Of a stretch of DNA of 64,000 bases, positions 36,076 to 44,857 are shown in pieces. The first letter of the stretch is position 1. Every line of letters begins with the position of its first letter. Position numbers and translations under genes: made by a program. The notes beneath the pieces were generated by a model. That model did no database searches. It was not told the origin of the DNA and was given only the letters and a program-made list of their open reading frames with translations. The DNA lies in assembly GCF_050699935.1 (NCBI RefSeq), contig NZ_JBOHGB010000016.1:13831-77830 (forward strand), in the 5' to 3' direction. Source of the stretch: Actinophytocola sp050699935. Its GTDB lineage: Bacteria; Actinomycetota; Actinomycetes; Mycobacteriales; Pseudonocardiaceae.

Positions 36076-37974
36076 GTGACCACCCAGCCGGAACGCCTCG
36101 GGAGATCGCCGGTCAAGCTGGACCGGGTGGTGATCCGGTTCGCCGGGGACTCGGGCGACGGTATGCAGCTGACGGGTGACCGGTTCACCTCCGAGGCGGC
36201 GGCGTTCGGCAACGACCTCGCGACGCTGCCCAACTTCCCAGCCGAGATCCGCGCACCCGCGGGCACCCTGCCCGGCGTGTCCAGCTTCCAGATCCACTTC
36301 GCCGACTACGACATCCTCACCCCGGGCGACCGACCGGACGTGCTGGTGGCGATGAACCCGGCCGCGCTCAAGGCGAACCTCGGCGACGTGGCGGCCGGTG
36401 GCACGGTCATCGTGAACACCGACGAGTTCACCGGGCGCAACCTCGCGAAGGTCGGCTACGCCGCCGACCCGCTGGAGGACGGTTCCCTCGACTCCTTCCA
36501 GGTACACGCGATCGCGATGGCGACGCTGACCAGGGGCGCGCTGGAGGAGACCGGGCTGTCGAAGAAGGACGCCGAGCGGTCGAAGAACATGTTCGCGCTG
36601 GGTCTGCTGTCGTGGATGTACCACCGGCCGACCGAGGGCACGGAGCGGTTCCTGCGGGAGAAGTTCGCGCGCAAGCCGGAGATCGCCGAGGCGAACGTGC
36701 TGGCGTTCCGGGCGGGCTGGAACTACGGCGAGACCACGGAGTCGTTCGCCAGGACGTACGAGGTGGGGCCGGCGCGGGACCTCGCGCCCGGGCGGTACCG
36801 GCAGATCACCGGGAACACGGCGCTGGCGTACGGGATCGTGGCCGCGGGGCAGTGCTCGGGGTTGCCGGTGTTCCTCGGTAGTTATCCGATCACGCCGGCG
36901 TCGGACATCCTGCACGAGTTGTCCCGGCACAAGAACTTCGGCGTCACGACGATGCAGGCCGAGGATGAGATCGCCGGTGTCGGCGCGGCGTTGGGCGCGG
37001 CCTATGGCGGTTCGCTGGGCGTCACCACGACGTCCGGTCCGGGTATCGCGCTGAAGTCGGAGACGATCGGGCTCGCGGTGATGTCGGAGCTGCCGTTGGT
37101 GGTGATCGACGTGCAGCGTGGTGGTCCGTCGACCGGGCTGCCGACGAAGACCGAGCAGGCGGACCTGTTGCAGGCGATGTTCGGCCGCAACAGCGAGTCG
37201 CCGGTGCCGATCGTGGCGCCGCGGTCGCCGGGTGACTGCTTCGACGCGGCGCTCGAGGCGGCCCGGATCGCGCTCGCCTACCGCACGCCGGTGTTCGTGC
37301 TGTCCGACGGCGCGCTGGCGAACGGTTCGGAGCCGTGGCTGATCCCGAACGTCGAGGACCTGCCGGACCTGCGGGTCACCTTCGCCACGGAACCCAACGC
37401 GCCGGACGGCAGCGGCGAGCACTGGCCGTACCTGCGCCACCCGGACACGCTCGCGCGGGACTGGGCGTTGCCGGGTACGCCGGGTCTGCAACACCGCATC
37501 GGCGGGCTGGAGAAGGCCGACGGGCGGGGTGACATCTCCTACGACCCGGACAACCACGACCGCATGGTCCGGCTGCGTCAGGACAAAGTGGACGGTGTGG
37601 TGGTGCCGGACGTCGTGGTGGACGACCCGTCCGGGATGGCCGGCGTGCTGGTGCTGGGCTGGGGTTCCACGTACGGCCCGATCGGCGCGGCCTGCCGATT
37701 GTTGCGCACCCAGGGCTACCGCGTGGCGCGGGCACACCTGCGGCACCTGAACCCGTTCCCCGCCAACCTCGGTGAGGTGCTGCGCTCCTACGACCGCGTG
37801 GTGGTCCCGGAGATGAACCTGGGGCAGCTCGCGACCCTGCTGCGGGCGAGGTACCTGGTGGACGCGATCTCGTACACGAAGGTCGCGGGGCTGCCGTTCA
37901 TGGAGGACGAGCTCGTCGAGGTGCTCACGCGGCACATCGACGAGACGGGAACGTGGCTCGCGGAGGCAGCATGA
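36076..37974 (+). CDS. korA: 2-oxoglutarate:ferredoxin oxidoreductase subunit alpha
   Basis: 632 aa. Fuses the gamma-type domain (VVIRFAGDSGDGMQLTGDRF at the start) to the pyrimidine-binding alpha domain (TGNTALAYGIVAAGQ, GSYPITPASDILHEL, TMQAEDEIAGVGAALGAA, TTTSGPGIALKSE), the arrangement of mycobacterial Rv2455c. With the beta subunit it converts 2-oxoglutarate and CoA to succinyl-CoA with ferredoxin reduction. Substrate specificity is by family resemblance. The GTG at 36076 has no strong ribosome site. It overlaps korB by 4 nt (ATGA). Confidence 0.9.
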   Translation: MTTQPERLGRSPVKLDRVVIRFAGDSGDGMQLTGDRFTSEAAAFGNDLATLPNFPAEIRAPAGTLPGVSSFQIHFADYDILTPGDRPDVLVAMNPAALKANLGDVAAGGTVIVNTDEFTGRNLAKVGYAADPLEDGSLDSFQVHAIAMATLTRGALEETGLSKKDAERSKNMFALGLLSWMYHRPTEGTERFLREKFARKPEIAEANVLAFRAGWNYGETTESFARTYEVGPARDLAPGRYRQITGNTALAYGIVAAGQCSGLPVFLGSYPITPASDILHELSRHKNFGVTTMQAEDEIAGVGAALGAAYGGSLGVTTTSGPGIALKSETIGLAVMSELPLVVIDVQRGGPSTGLPTKTEQADLLQAMFGRNSESPVPIVAPRSPGDCFDAALEAARIALAYRTPVFVLSDGALANGSEPWLIPNVEDLPDLRVTFATEPNAPDGSGEHWPYLRHPDTLARDWALPGTPGLQHRIGGLEKADGRGDISYDPDNHDRMVRLRQDKVDGVVVPDVVVDDPSGMAGVLVLGWGSTYGPIGAACRLLRTQGYRVARAHLRHLNPFPANLGEVLRSYDRVVVPEMNLGQLATLLRARYLVDAISYTKVAGLPFMEDELVEVLTRHIDETGTWLAEAA

Positions 37975-39023
37975 CCATCGACCTGGGGTTCCCGAGTGGA
38001 CTGTCCCTCGTGCCCACCACCGATGAGTCGCAGCGGGCGAAGGATTTCAAGTCGGATCAGGAGGTGCGGTGGTGCCCGGGCTGTGGTGACTACGTGGTGC
38101 TGAACGCGATGCAAGCCTTCCTCCCCTCCCTGGGGTTGCGGCGGGAGAACATCGTGTTCGTCTCCGGGATCGGCTGCTCCTCACGGTTCCCGTACTACAT
38201 GAACACCTACGGCATGCACTCCATCCACGGCCGCGCCCCCGCGATCGCCACCGGCCTCGCCATCACCCGCCCCGACCTGTCCATCTGGGTCGTCACCGGC
38301 GACGGCGACGCCCTCTCCATCGGCGGGAACCACCTGATCCACGCGTTGCGGCGGAACGTGAACCTGAAGATCCTACTGTTCAACAACCGCATCTACGGCC
38401 TGACCAAAGGCCAATACTCCCCCACATCAGCGGAAGGCACACTCACCAAATCCACCCCCATGGGCTCCCTCGACCACCCCTTCAACCCCCTCTCCCTGGC
38501 CCTGGGCGCCGAGGCCACCTTCGTCGCCCGCACCCTGGACAACGACCGCAAACAACTCACCGAGATCCTCACCGCCGCCGCCACCCACCGCGGATCAGCC
38601 CTCGTGGAGATCTACCAGAACTGCCCCATCTTCAACGACGGCGCCTTCGACGTACTCAAAGAACCCGGCCACAAAGAACAACGCCTCATCCCGTTGACAC
38701 ACGGGGAACCCATCGTGTTCGGCACCAACGACGACCACGCCGTCATCCGCACCGACTACGGACTCGACATCACCAAAACCGCCGACCTCAACCCCTCCGA
38801 CATCGTCAACCACAACACCACCCTCGACGACCCCTCCTACGCCTTCGCCCTCTCCCGCCTCTCCACCCAAGACCTCGGACACGCCGTCACCGGAATCTTC
38901 CGCAACACCACCCGACCCACCTACGACGACGCCGCCCGAGCACAAACCACCCACGCCACCCACACCAAACCCCCCAACCTCCAGGCCTTGCTCGACGGCA
39001 ACGACACCTGGACGGTCAGTTAG
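37971..39023 (+). CDS. korB: 2-oxoglutarate:ferredoxin oxidoreductase subunit beta
   Basis: 350 aa thiamine-diphosphate-binding subunit. Early motifs are WCPGCGDYVVLNA with iron-sulfur Cys residues, then GIGCSSRFPYYMNTYG and the ThDP/Mg motif VTGDGDALSIGGNH ... LFNNRIYGLTKGQYSP. The ATG at 37971 overlaps korA and has GGAGG 5 nt upstream. From about 38,150 to the end the coding strand becomes strongly C-rich and G-poor with frequent AAA, CAA and GAA codons, unlike korA. The 3' end overlaps a convergent small gene by 8 nt. Confidence 0.92.
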   Translation: MTIDLGFPSGLSLVPTTDESQRAKDFKSDQEVRWCPGCGDYVVLNAMQAFLPSLGLRRENIVFVSGIGCSSRFPYYMNTYGMHSIHGRAPAIATGLAITRPDLSIWVVTGDGDALSIGGNHLIHALRRNVNLKILLFNNRIYGLTKGQYSPTSAEGTLTKSTPMGSLDHPFNPLSLALGAEATFVARTLDNDRKQLTEILTAAATHRGSALVEIYQNCPIFNDGAFDVLKEPGHKEQRLIPLTHGEPIVFGTNDDHAVIRTDYGLDITKTADLNPSDIVNHNTTLDDPSYAFALSRLSTQDLGHAVTGIFRNTTRPTYDDAARAQTTHATHTKPPNLQALLDGNDTWTVS

Positions 39024-39210
39024 CGGCAGGCAGGTCCGGGTACCGGGCCGGCGCCTCGGCACCCTGCTGGGCCGGCCGCGCCTGTTGGTGGCACGGCCGC
39101 ACCACCAGCGTCAGGAACCGCGGCGATAGCGCGCCGGTAGAGCCCGTGTCGACGGTCAGCAGAGTCCGCACCCGCTGCCGAGTGATCGCGTGGTGTGCAC
39201 GATGCGACAT
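39016..39210 (-). CDS. small hypothetical protein
   Basis: 64 aa, basic and histidine-rich at the start (MSHRAHHAITRQRVRTLL), no recognised domain. GGAGAG lies 5 nt before ATG 39210; an in-frame ATG at 39267 lacks such a site. It converges on and overlaps korB by 8 nt. Coding status rests on the ribosome site. Confidence 0.5.
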   Translation of the reverse strand: MSHRAHHAITRQRVRTLLTVDTGSTGALSPRFLTLVVRPCHQQARPAQQGAEAPARYPDLPAAN

Positions 39211-39417
39211 CTCGCTCTCCTTCCGCTCGACGCCGAAGGCGCGCTGTGGCGGGGAAATCCCAAGCATGCGAACGCCGGCTCGAAGCCCGCTCGAAGCGGT
39301 CTCGAGCCGATCTTCGAGTCCTTTATGGATTCCGCGTCGACCTTTCCTCGACCGGCCCTCCAGAACCGGTGAGGAAACTCACAGGCAGGCGCTCACCGAC
39401 CCGAGGGGGCGACGACC

Positions 39418-39957
39418 ATGGCAGAGCTCAGAATTCGGACCACCCGGCACACCATCAGGGTTGCCGCGCCACCACAGCAGATCTACCAGCTGATCGCGAA
39501 CGCCGACCGCTGGCCGCACATATTCGACTCGGTGCTCGCGGTCGAGCACATCGGCTGGGGCGGCTCCGGCGAACGCGTGCGGTTCTGGGGCACGTTCGGC
39601 GACCGGCGGGGCAGCTGGGTGTCGGCGCGAGAGGTCAACCCGAAACGGATGCAGCTGCGGTTCCGGCAGGAGCGGGCCGCGCACCCGCTGGCGTCGCTCG
39701 GCGGCGTGTGGATCGTGCGCCCCAAGGGAGCCGGCGCCCTGGTGGCACTCGACCACTACTACACGGTCGTCGACGACGACCCGGTCCACGTGCGGCACGT
39801 CGACGACATGATCGAGCACAACGGCACCAGCCTGCTCGCCGCGTTGCGCCGGGCCGCGGAGCTCGACGAGCCCGACCAGGGGTTCGACGAGATGTGGTCT
39901 CCGGACGGTCTGTACGTCGGCATGCCCGATGGCGTTGGGGGCGTGATCTCGCGATGA
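39418..39957 (+). CDS. SRPBCC-fold aromatase/cyclase-like protein
   Basis: 179 aa. The N-terminal strand and helix (TTRHTIRVAAPPQQIYQLIANADRWP) and later HHYYTVV-like strands match single-domain polyketide aromatase/cyclases of the START/SRPBCC fold, which guide ring closure in type II polyketides. No ketosynthase or acyl carrier gene is nearby, so the substrate is unknown. GAGGGGG precedes the ATG. It overlaps the next gene by 4 nt (ATGA) and begins a three-gene coupled operon. Confidence 0.78.
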   Translation: MAELRIRTTRHTIRVAAPPQQIYQLIANADRWPHIFDSVLAVEHIGWGGSGERVRFWGTFGDRRGSWVSAREVNPKRMQLRFRQERAAHPLASLGGVWIVRPKGAGALVALDHYYTVVDDDPVHVRHVDDMIEHNGTSLLAALRRAAELDEPDQGFDEMWSPDGLYVGMPDGVGGVISR

Positions 39958-40775
39958 CCACCCCGTTACGCCGCCGCGCCCCGCACGCCGACCTGCCCGT
40001 CGGATCCGCCGATGTGCTGCCCCGGCTCGCGGCCACCGCCTGGCCGCACCGCGCCGCGCTGCGTGCGGGCGCCCGCACCGTCACCTTCGCCGAGCTCGAC
40101 CGGAACGTCTCGCGGCTCGCGTTCGGCCTGCGCCAGCTCCTCGGCGGCGACGGCGTGCCGGTCGTCGTGTCGGCCGCGCCCGGGCTCGACTTCCCGGCCG
40201 CGTTCCACGCCGTGCTGCGCAGCGGGAACGTGGCCGCGCCGGTCAACCCGCGGATGCCGGCAGCGACCTTCGCCGGGCTGCTGGACGCCGTCCGGCCGTG
40301 CGCGGTCGTGCTCGACCGCGCCATGTACGAGCGGGTCCGCCCGGTGCTCACCGCGCACGCCGGCCTGGAGCGGACGCTGCTGCTCGACGCGCCCGCGGGG
40401 CGCCCGGCCGGCCTGCTCACCTGCGCCGAGCTCGCCACCGGCGGCGCTCTGCTCGTCGAGCCGCGGGACCGGGACGAGTACGAGCTCGCCGTGCTGTCCG
40501 GCGTGGAGCGGCTCACCCACCATCGGCTCAAGGCACGCGCCGTGGCCGGCGCGGTCGCCGAGGGGCTGGGCACGCGGTCGGTGGTGCTCCACGCGACGCC
40601 CGCCCACGACCTGACCCACCTGGGCGCCGGCCTCGCCGCGGGCGCCACCCAGGTCCTGTTCGGCAACCCCGACCCGGTCTCCGCCGTGCGCGAGGCGGAG
40701 CGGATCGGGGCGACCCACCTGCACCTGCCCGGAGGTGTGCGAGCGATGCCGACCCGTCCGGCGGTGGCGTCATGA
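39954..40775 (+). CDS. degenerate AMP-binding (acyl-CoA ligase-like) protein lacking the P-loop
   Basis: 273 aa. It follows the N-terminal subdomain of acyl-CoA ligases (AALRAGARTVTFAELDRNVS, NVAAPVNPRMPAATFAGLL), but the ATP-binding loop normally reading TSGTTGxPKG is replaced by LSGVERLTHHRLK, and the C-terminal half with the AMP-binding and Lys motifs is missing. It is about half normal length yet has a clean frame, coupled by ATGA overlaps to both neighbours, so it looks maintained rather than decaying. It probably cannot adenylate; a scaffolding or carrier role is possible but unproven. Confidence 0.65.
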   Translation: MTTPLRRRAPHADLPVGSADVLPRLAATAWPHRAALRAGARTVTFAELDRNVSRLAFGLRQLLGGDGVPVVVSAAPGLDFPAAFHAVLRSGNVAAPVNPRMPAATFAGLLDAVRPCAVVLDRAMYERVRPVLTAHAGLERTLLLDAPAGRPAGLLTCAELATGGALLVEPRDRDEYELAVLSGVERLTHHRLKARAVAGAVAEGLGTRSVVLHATPAHDLTHLGAGLAAGATQVLFGNPDPVSAVREAERIGATHLHLPGGVRAMPTRPAVAS

Positions 40776-41275
40776 TCACCACCGCCACCGTCTACCCCTG
40801 CTCGGTCCGCCACGCGATGGCCCACTGGCCGACCGGGATGGCGGTCGTCACGACCGCCGACCGGGACGGCTGGTGGTGGGGCTTCACCGCCAGCTCGGTC
40901 AGCCAGGTCTCCGAGCGCCCGCCGCTGGTCTCCGTCTGCCTCGACCGGGACGCCCGCTGCCGCCCGGTGTTCACCTCCGCGGACGCCTACGCCGTGCACG
41001 TGTTGCGCGCCGGCCAGGAGGAGCTCGCCGAGCGGTTCGCCGATGACGCCGCGAACGACTTCGACGGCATCGCGGTCGACTGCGGGTACGAGGACGTCCC
41101 GCTGCTGTCCGACGTCGCCATGCGGCTCGAGTGCCGGCCGGTCGACGCGATGCCGGCGGGGGACCACGTGCTGCTGCTCGGCGAGGTCGTCCGCGCCCGC
41201 ACCGGCCCGCACGACCCGCTCGTGTACCTCGACCAGGGCTTCCGCCGGCTCGCCCGGCGCGACCGGGTCGCCTGA
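40772..41275 (+). CDS. flavin reductase-like FMN-binding protein
   Basis: 167 aa. The RutF/DIM6-type flavin-binding pattern is visible as HWPTGMAVVTTADRDG, then GFTASSVSQVSERPPLVSVCLD. Such proteins reduce FMN or FAD with NAD(P)H to supply partner monooxygenases, or are themselves oxygenases in polyketide tailoring. It is the last gene of the coupled trio (40772 overlaps the previous stop). Its partner could be the FAD monooxygenase at 44,858, but nothing in the sequence shows it. Confidence 0.85.
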   Translation: MITTATVYPCSVRHAMAHWPTGMAVVTTADRDGWWWGFTASSVSQVSERPPLVSVCLDRDARCRPVFTSADAYAVHVLRAGQEELAERFADDAANDFDGIAVDCGYEDVPLLSDVAMRLECRPVDAMPAGDHVLLLGEVVRARTGPHDPLVYLDQGFRRLARRDRVA

Positions 41276-41369
41276 CGCTGCGTATCGATGGGGCGACGTT
41301 CGTTGATCGCCTGCCAACAACAGGGGTAGCGTCCCAACGTCGTATACGCCCTGTTCACGGAGCGTGCAA

Positions 41370-43175
41370 ATGAACTCCGCATCCCCGGCACTTTCCTTCC
41401 CCACTTTATGTGCGGCATTCCAGGAATTCGTCGCGAAGACACCAGACGCGGTCGTGCTCCGGACACCCGGCGACGCCGTGACCGTCACCTGGCGACAGTG
41501 GGACCAGCGGGTCCGCGCGATCGCCGCCGGGCTCGCCGCCCTCGGTGTCGGTCGGGGCGACACCGTCGGCCTCATGCTCACCAACCGGCCCGAGTTCCAC
41601 CTGGCCGACACGGCCGCGCTGCACCTGGGCGCGGCGCCGTTCTCGGTCTACAACACGTCCTCGGCCGAGCAGATCACCTACCTGTTCGGCAACGCGGGCA
41701 ACAAGGTTGTCTTCTGCGCCGCGCGGTTCCTGCCGCGGATCCGCGAGGCGTCCGCGTCGGTCGAGCACATCGTGTGCGTCGACGGTCCCGCCGAGGGCGC
41801 GATGTCGCTGGCGGAGCTGGAGTCCCGCGGCTCGCCCGACTTCGACTTCGAGGCCAGCTGGCGCGCGGTCGGGCCGGGTGACCTCGCGACGATCATCTAC
41901 ACGTCGGGCACGACCGGCCCGCCGAAGGGCGTCGAGCTGACCCACGCCAACGTGATCGCGGAGACCGACGCGACGCGGGCGGTGTTCGACGTGACGCCGG
42001 GGGACCGGGGCATCTCGTACCTGCCGGCCGCGCACATCGCCGATCGGGTCACCGCGCAGTACTTCGCGATCCTGTTCGGCATCCAGGTCACCTGCGTCGC
42101 GGACCTGACCAAGCTGGCCGAGGCGCTGCCGGACGCCCGCCCGCACGCGCTGTTCGCGGTGCCCAGGGTGTGGCAGAAGATCAAGGCCGCCATCGACGCC
42201 GGCATCGCGGCGGAGTCGGGTGCGAAGAGGCGGATCGCGGAGTGGGCGATCCAGGCCGGCATCCGGGCGGCGCGGGCGGAGCTGGCCGGCCGCAAGCTGC
42301 CGCCCGTGCTGGCGGCCGAGCACCGGCTGGCGGACAAGATCGTCCTGTCGAAGCTGCGTGCGAAGCTCGGGCTCGACGAGTGCCGGGCCCCGTCGTCGGG
42401 CGCGTCCGCGATCTCGCCGGACATCCTGGAGTTCTTCTGGGGCCTGGGCATCCGCATCTACGAGGTGTGGGGCATGTCCGAGACGGGCGGAGCGACCACG
42501 GCCAACACGCCCGGCCACACGAAGCTCGGCACGGTCGGGCGCGCGTTCCCCGGCATGGAGGTCAGGCTGGCCGAGGACGGCGAGCTGCTGACCCGCGGGC
42601 CGACCGTGATGCGCGGATACCGCAACGAGCCGGAGATGACCGCGCAGGCCGTCGACGCGGACGGCTGGCTGCGCACGGGCGACGTCGCGGAGATCGACGA
42701 CGACGGGTACGTGACGATCGTCGACCGCAAGAAGGAGCTGATCATCAACGCGGCCGGCAAGAACATGTCGCCGTCCAACATCGAGAACGCGATCAAGTCG
42801 ACCACGTCGCTGATCGGCCAGGTGGTCGCGATCGGCGACGACCGGCCGTACGTGGCCGCGCTCGTGGTCCTCGACCCGGACGCGGCGGCCGGTTTCGCGG
42901 CGCGGCACGGGATCTCGTCGGCCTCGCCCGCGGAGCTGGTCGCGCATCCCGAGGTCCGGGCGGCGGTGCTGGCCGGCGTGACGGCGGGCAACGAGAAGCT
43001 GGCCCGGGTGGAGCAGCTCAAGCGCATCCGGCTGCTGCCGACCGCATGGGAGCCCGGTGGCGACGAGCTGACCCCGACGATGAAGCTCCGCCGCAAGCCG
43101 ATCGTGGAGAAGTACGCCCACGAGATCGACGCCCTCTTCGAGGAGACCCCCACCGACGAGGTCCTCCAGCCCTAA
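41370..43175 (+). CDS. long-chain fatty acid-CoA ligase (FadD15-like)
   Basis: 601 aa. Full acyl-CoA synthetase: P-loop IIYTSGTTGPPKGVELTH (about residue 175), YLPAAHIADR, the adenine-binding EVWGMSETGGATT, the hinge GWLRTGDVAEID and DRKKELIINAAGKNMSP. The size and large internal segment fit long-chain FadD15-type enzymes, which activate fatty acids with ATP and CoA. ATG 41370 has GGAG 9 nt upstream. It converges on the enoyl-CoA hydratase gene with a repeat array between. Confidence 0.92.
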   Translation: MNSASPALSFPTLCAAFQEFVAKTPDAVVLRTPGDAVTVTWRQWDQRVRAIAAGLAALGVGRGDTVGLMLTNRPEFHLADTAALHLGAAPFSVYNTSSAEQITYLFGNAGNKVVFCAARFLPRIREASASVEHIVCVDGPAEGAMSLAELESRGSPDFDFEASWRAVGPGDLATIIYTSGTTGPPKGVELTHANVIAETDATRAVFDVTPGDRGISYLPAAHIADRVTAQYFAILFGIQVTCVADLTKLAEALPDARPHALFAVPRVWQKIKAAIDAGIAAESGAKRRIAEWAIQAGIRAARAELAGRKLPPVLAAEHRLADKIVLSKLRAKLGLDECRAPSSGASAISPDILEFFWGLGIRIYEVWGMSETGGATTANTPGHTKLGTVGRAFPGMEVRLAEDGELLTRGPTVMRGYRNEPEMTAQAVDADGWLRTGDVAEIDDDGYVTIVDRKKELIINAAGKNMSPSNIENAIKSTTSLIGQVVAIGDDRPYVAALVVLDPDAAAGFAARHGISSASPAELVAHPEVRAAVLAGVTAGNEKLARVEQLKRIRLLPTAWEPGGDELTPTMKLRRKPIVEKYAHEIDALFEETPTDEVLQP

Positions 43176-43177
43176 CC

Positions 43178-43390
43178 CCGCGAGTCCAACGCTCGTGACC
43201 CGCGTGTCCAACGTTCCGGACCCGCGTGTCCAACGCTCCGGACCCGCGTGTCCAACGTTCCGGACCCGCGTGTCCAACGTTGCCGGATCCGCGTGTCCAA
43301 CGCTCCGGACCCGCGTGTCCAACGCTCCGAACGTCGAACTCACGGGTCCCCGGTGTTGGACTCGCGGGTTCCCGGTGTTGGACTCGCGGG
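43178..43390. repeat. R3 tandem/inverted array between convergent genes
   Basis: Seven or so near-identical 22-bp units built on CCGCGTGTCCAACGTTCC run in one direction (to about 43,330), followed by two or three inverted units (GTGTTGGACTCGCGGG). No unique spacers, so it is not CRISPR. It fills the gap between the fadD and enoyl-CoA hydratase stops and can form large hairpins, suiting a bidirectional terminator. Confidence 0.9.
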
Positions 43391-44221
43391 TCAGGTGCGC
43401 CAGGGGAGGTGGTCGGGGAGGTCCGTCGAGGGCTTGCCGGACCACCGTGGGTCGCGGTGTTGCAGGAAGGACACCACGCCTTCCATCGCGTCGGGGCTCG
43501 TCGCGCAGCCCGCGATCAGGCGGGAGTCCACCCGCTGCACCGGGAACGGCGAGTCCAGCGGGCTCATCCGGAACAGCAGCTGCCGCGTCACCGCCACCGA
43601 CACCGGCGCCGTCCGCACGATCAGCTCGCGCGCCAGCTCGTACGCGCGGTCCAGCACCTCGTCGGGCTCGTGCACCGACGTCACCAGCCCGGCCGCGAGC
43701 GCCTCGGACGCGTCGAACACCCGGCCGCTCACCATCCAGTCCAGCGCCCGCCCGAGACCCACCAGCCGCGGCAGGAACCACGTCGACGCGCCCTCCGGGT
43801 ACAGCCCGCGCCGGACGAACACGAACCCGAACCGCGAGTCCGTGGACGCCAGCCGGAAGTCCGCCGGCAGGATGATCGTCGAGCCGGCGCCCACGGCCGC
43901 GCCGCGCAGCGCCGCGATCACCGGCTTGCTCATCGCGAAGATCCGCATCGAGCACCGGCCGGCCGGCTCGTCCCAGGTGTCCGGGTCCGACGCCGCCGGG
44001 TCCAGCCCGCCACCGGAGAGGTCCGCGCCGACCGTGAAGTCCTTGCCCGCGCCGGTCAGCACGGCCACCCGCACGTCGTCGTCGCGGTCCGCCCGGTCGA
44101 ACGCGTCCGCGAGCTCGTCGGCCATCCGCACGGTGTAGCCGTTGCGTGCCTCCGGTCGGTTCAGGGTGACGGTCGCGATCCGGTCGGCGACCGCGTACTC
44201 GATGTGCTCATAGGCATCCAC
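43391..44221 (-). CDS. enoyl-CoA hydratase/isomerase family protein
   Basis: 276 aa crotonase-fold protein. Conserved segments are ATVTLNRPEARN at the start, the oxyanion region KDFTVGADLSGG (about residue 60) and KPVIAALRGAAVGAGSTIIL (about 100), then FRLASTDSRFGFVFVRRGLYPEG with the Glu often used in catalysis. Adds water to 2-enoyl-CoA in fatty acid breakdown, or a related crotonase reaction. I use GTG 44221, because earlier in-frame codons lie in the upstream TetR gene. It is 17 nt downstream of that gene and cotranscribed with it. Confidence 0.88.
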   Translation of the reverse strand: MDAYEHIEYAVADRIATVTLNRPEARNGYTVRMADELADAFDRADRDDDVRVAVLTGAGKDFTVGADLSGGGLDPAASDPDTWDEPAGRCSMRIFAMSKPVIAALRGAAVGAGSTIILPADFRLASTDSRFGFVFVRRGLYPEGASTWFLPRLVGLGRALDWMVSGRVFDASEALAAGLVTSVHEPDEVLDRAYELARELIVRTAPVSVAVTRQLLFRMSPLDSPFPVQRVDSRLIAGCATSPDAMEGVVSFLQHRDPRWSGKPSTDLPDHLPWRT

Positions 44222-44238
44222 ACCGCAGACGCTATGCG

Positions 44239-44814
44239 TCACCGCAGGGCCGTCGCCAGCATGTCCCGGCACGCCGCCTCGAGCTCGGCGTCGGACAGCC
44301 GGTCCGCGCCGACGCCGGCGACCTGGTGGAACAGCAGCCCGTCGACGTAGGCCACCAGCGCCTGCCCCCGCCGCCGCGGCTCGCCCGCCCCGGCCGCGGC
44401 GAGCATCGTCTCGGCCATCGCCCGGAAGCCGCGGCCGAACTCGGTCATCCTCGCGCGCAGCTCGGGCCGGCGCGTCGACTCCAGGCTCAGCTCGTAGCGC
44501 GCGAGCGTGCGCTCCCGCCCGGTGGTCAGCCAGCGCCGCATGACCACCGCCAGCAACGCGGTCAACTCGTCCAGGTCCGCGAGGCCGCCCACGTCCGGCA
44601 GCTCGCCGATGTCCGCGATGTCCAGCTCCGCCATCCGCGCCAGCGCCGCGAACAGCAGCGCCTCGCGGGTGCGGAAGTAGTAGGAGGTCGAGCCCTCCGG
44701 CAGGGCGGCGGCCCGGTCCACGGCGCGATGCGTAAGGCCACGCATGCCCGCGCGTGCGATCGTGACGATGGTCGCATCGGCGATGAGAGCGCGTCGGTCG
44801 CTTGCCACGTGCAC
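44239..44814 (-). CDS. TetR-family transcriptional regulator
   Basis: 191 aa. The N-terminal helix-turn-helix region includes IARAGMRGLTHRAVDRAAALPEGSTSYYFRTREALL, typical of TetR regulators. The start is GTG 44814 or GTG 44808. Divergent from an FAD monooxygenase with two palindromic operators in the 44-bp gap, and upstream of an enoyl-CoA hydratase in its own operon. It probably represses both directions in response to an aromatic or acyl-CoA ligand. Confidence 0.9.
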   Translation of the reverse strand: MHVASDRRALIADATIVTIARAGMRGLTHRAVDRAAALPEGSTSYYFRTREALLFAALARMAELDIADIGELPDVGGLADLDELTALLAVVMRRWLTTGRERTLARYELSLESTRRPELRARMTEFGRGFRAMAETMLAAAGAGEPRRRGQALVAYVDGLLFHQVAGVGADRLSDAELEAACRDMLATALR

Positions 44815-44815
44815 A

Positions 44816-44847
44816 CTCTACGGATGTAGAGTTCACTACAATTGTAG
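44816..44847. promoter_or_regulatory. TetR operator pair
   Basis: CTCTAC-GGAT-GTAGAG (44816-44831) is an inverted repeat, and CTACAATTGTAG (44836-44847) a perfect 12-bp palindrome with the same half-site, GTAG/CTAC. They lie in the short gap between the divergent TetR and FAD monooxygenase genes. Confidence 0.8.
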
Positions 44848-44857
44848 AGGAGGCGGT

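Noticed and set aside
39954..40775. Pseudogene call for the short ligase-like gene
   Set aside because: No internal stop or frameshift, and both ends overlap neighbours by 4 nt with the frame intact, so it is kept as a possibly functional degenerate protein.
43178..43390. CRISPR-like array
   Set aside because: Units are contiguous 22-bp tandem repeats with no unique spacers, part of the array is inverted, and no cas gene is present.
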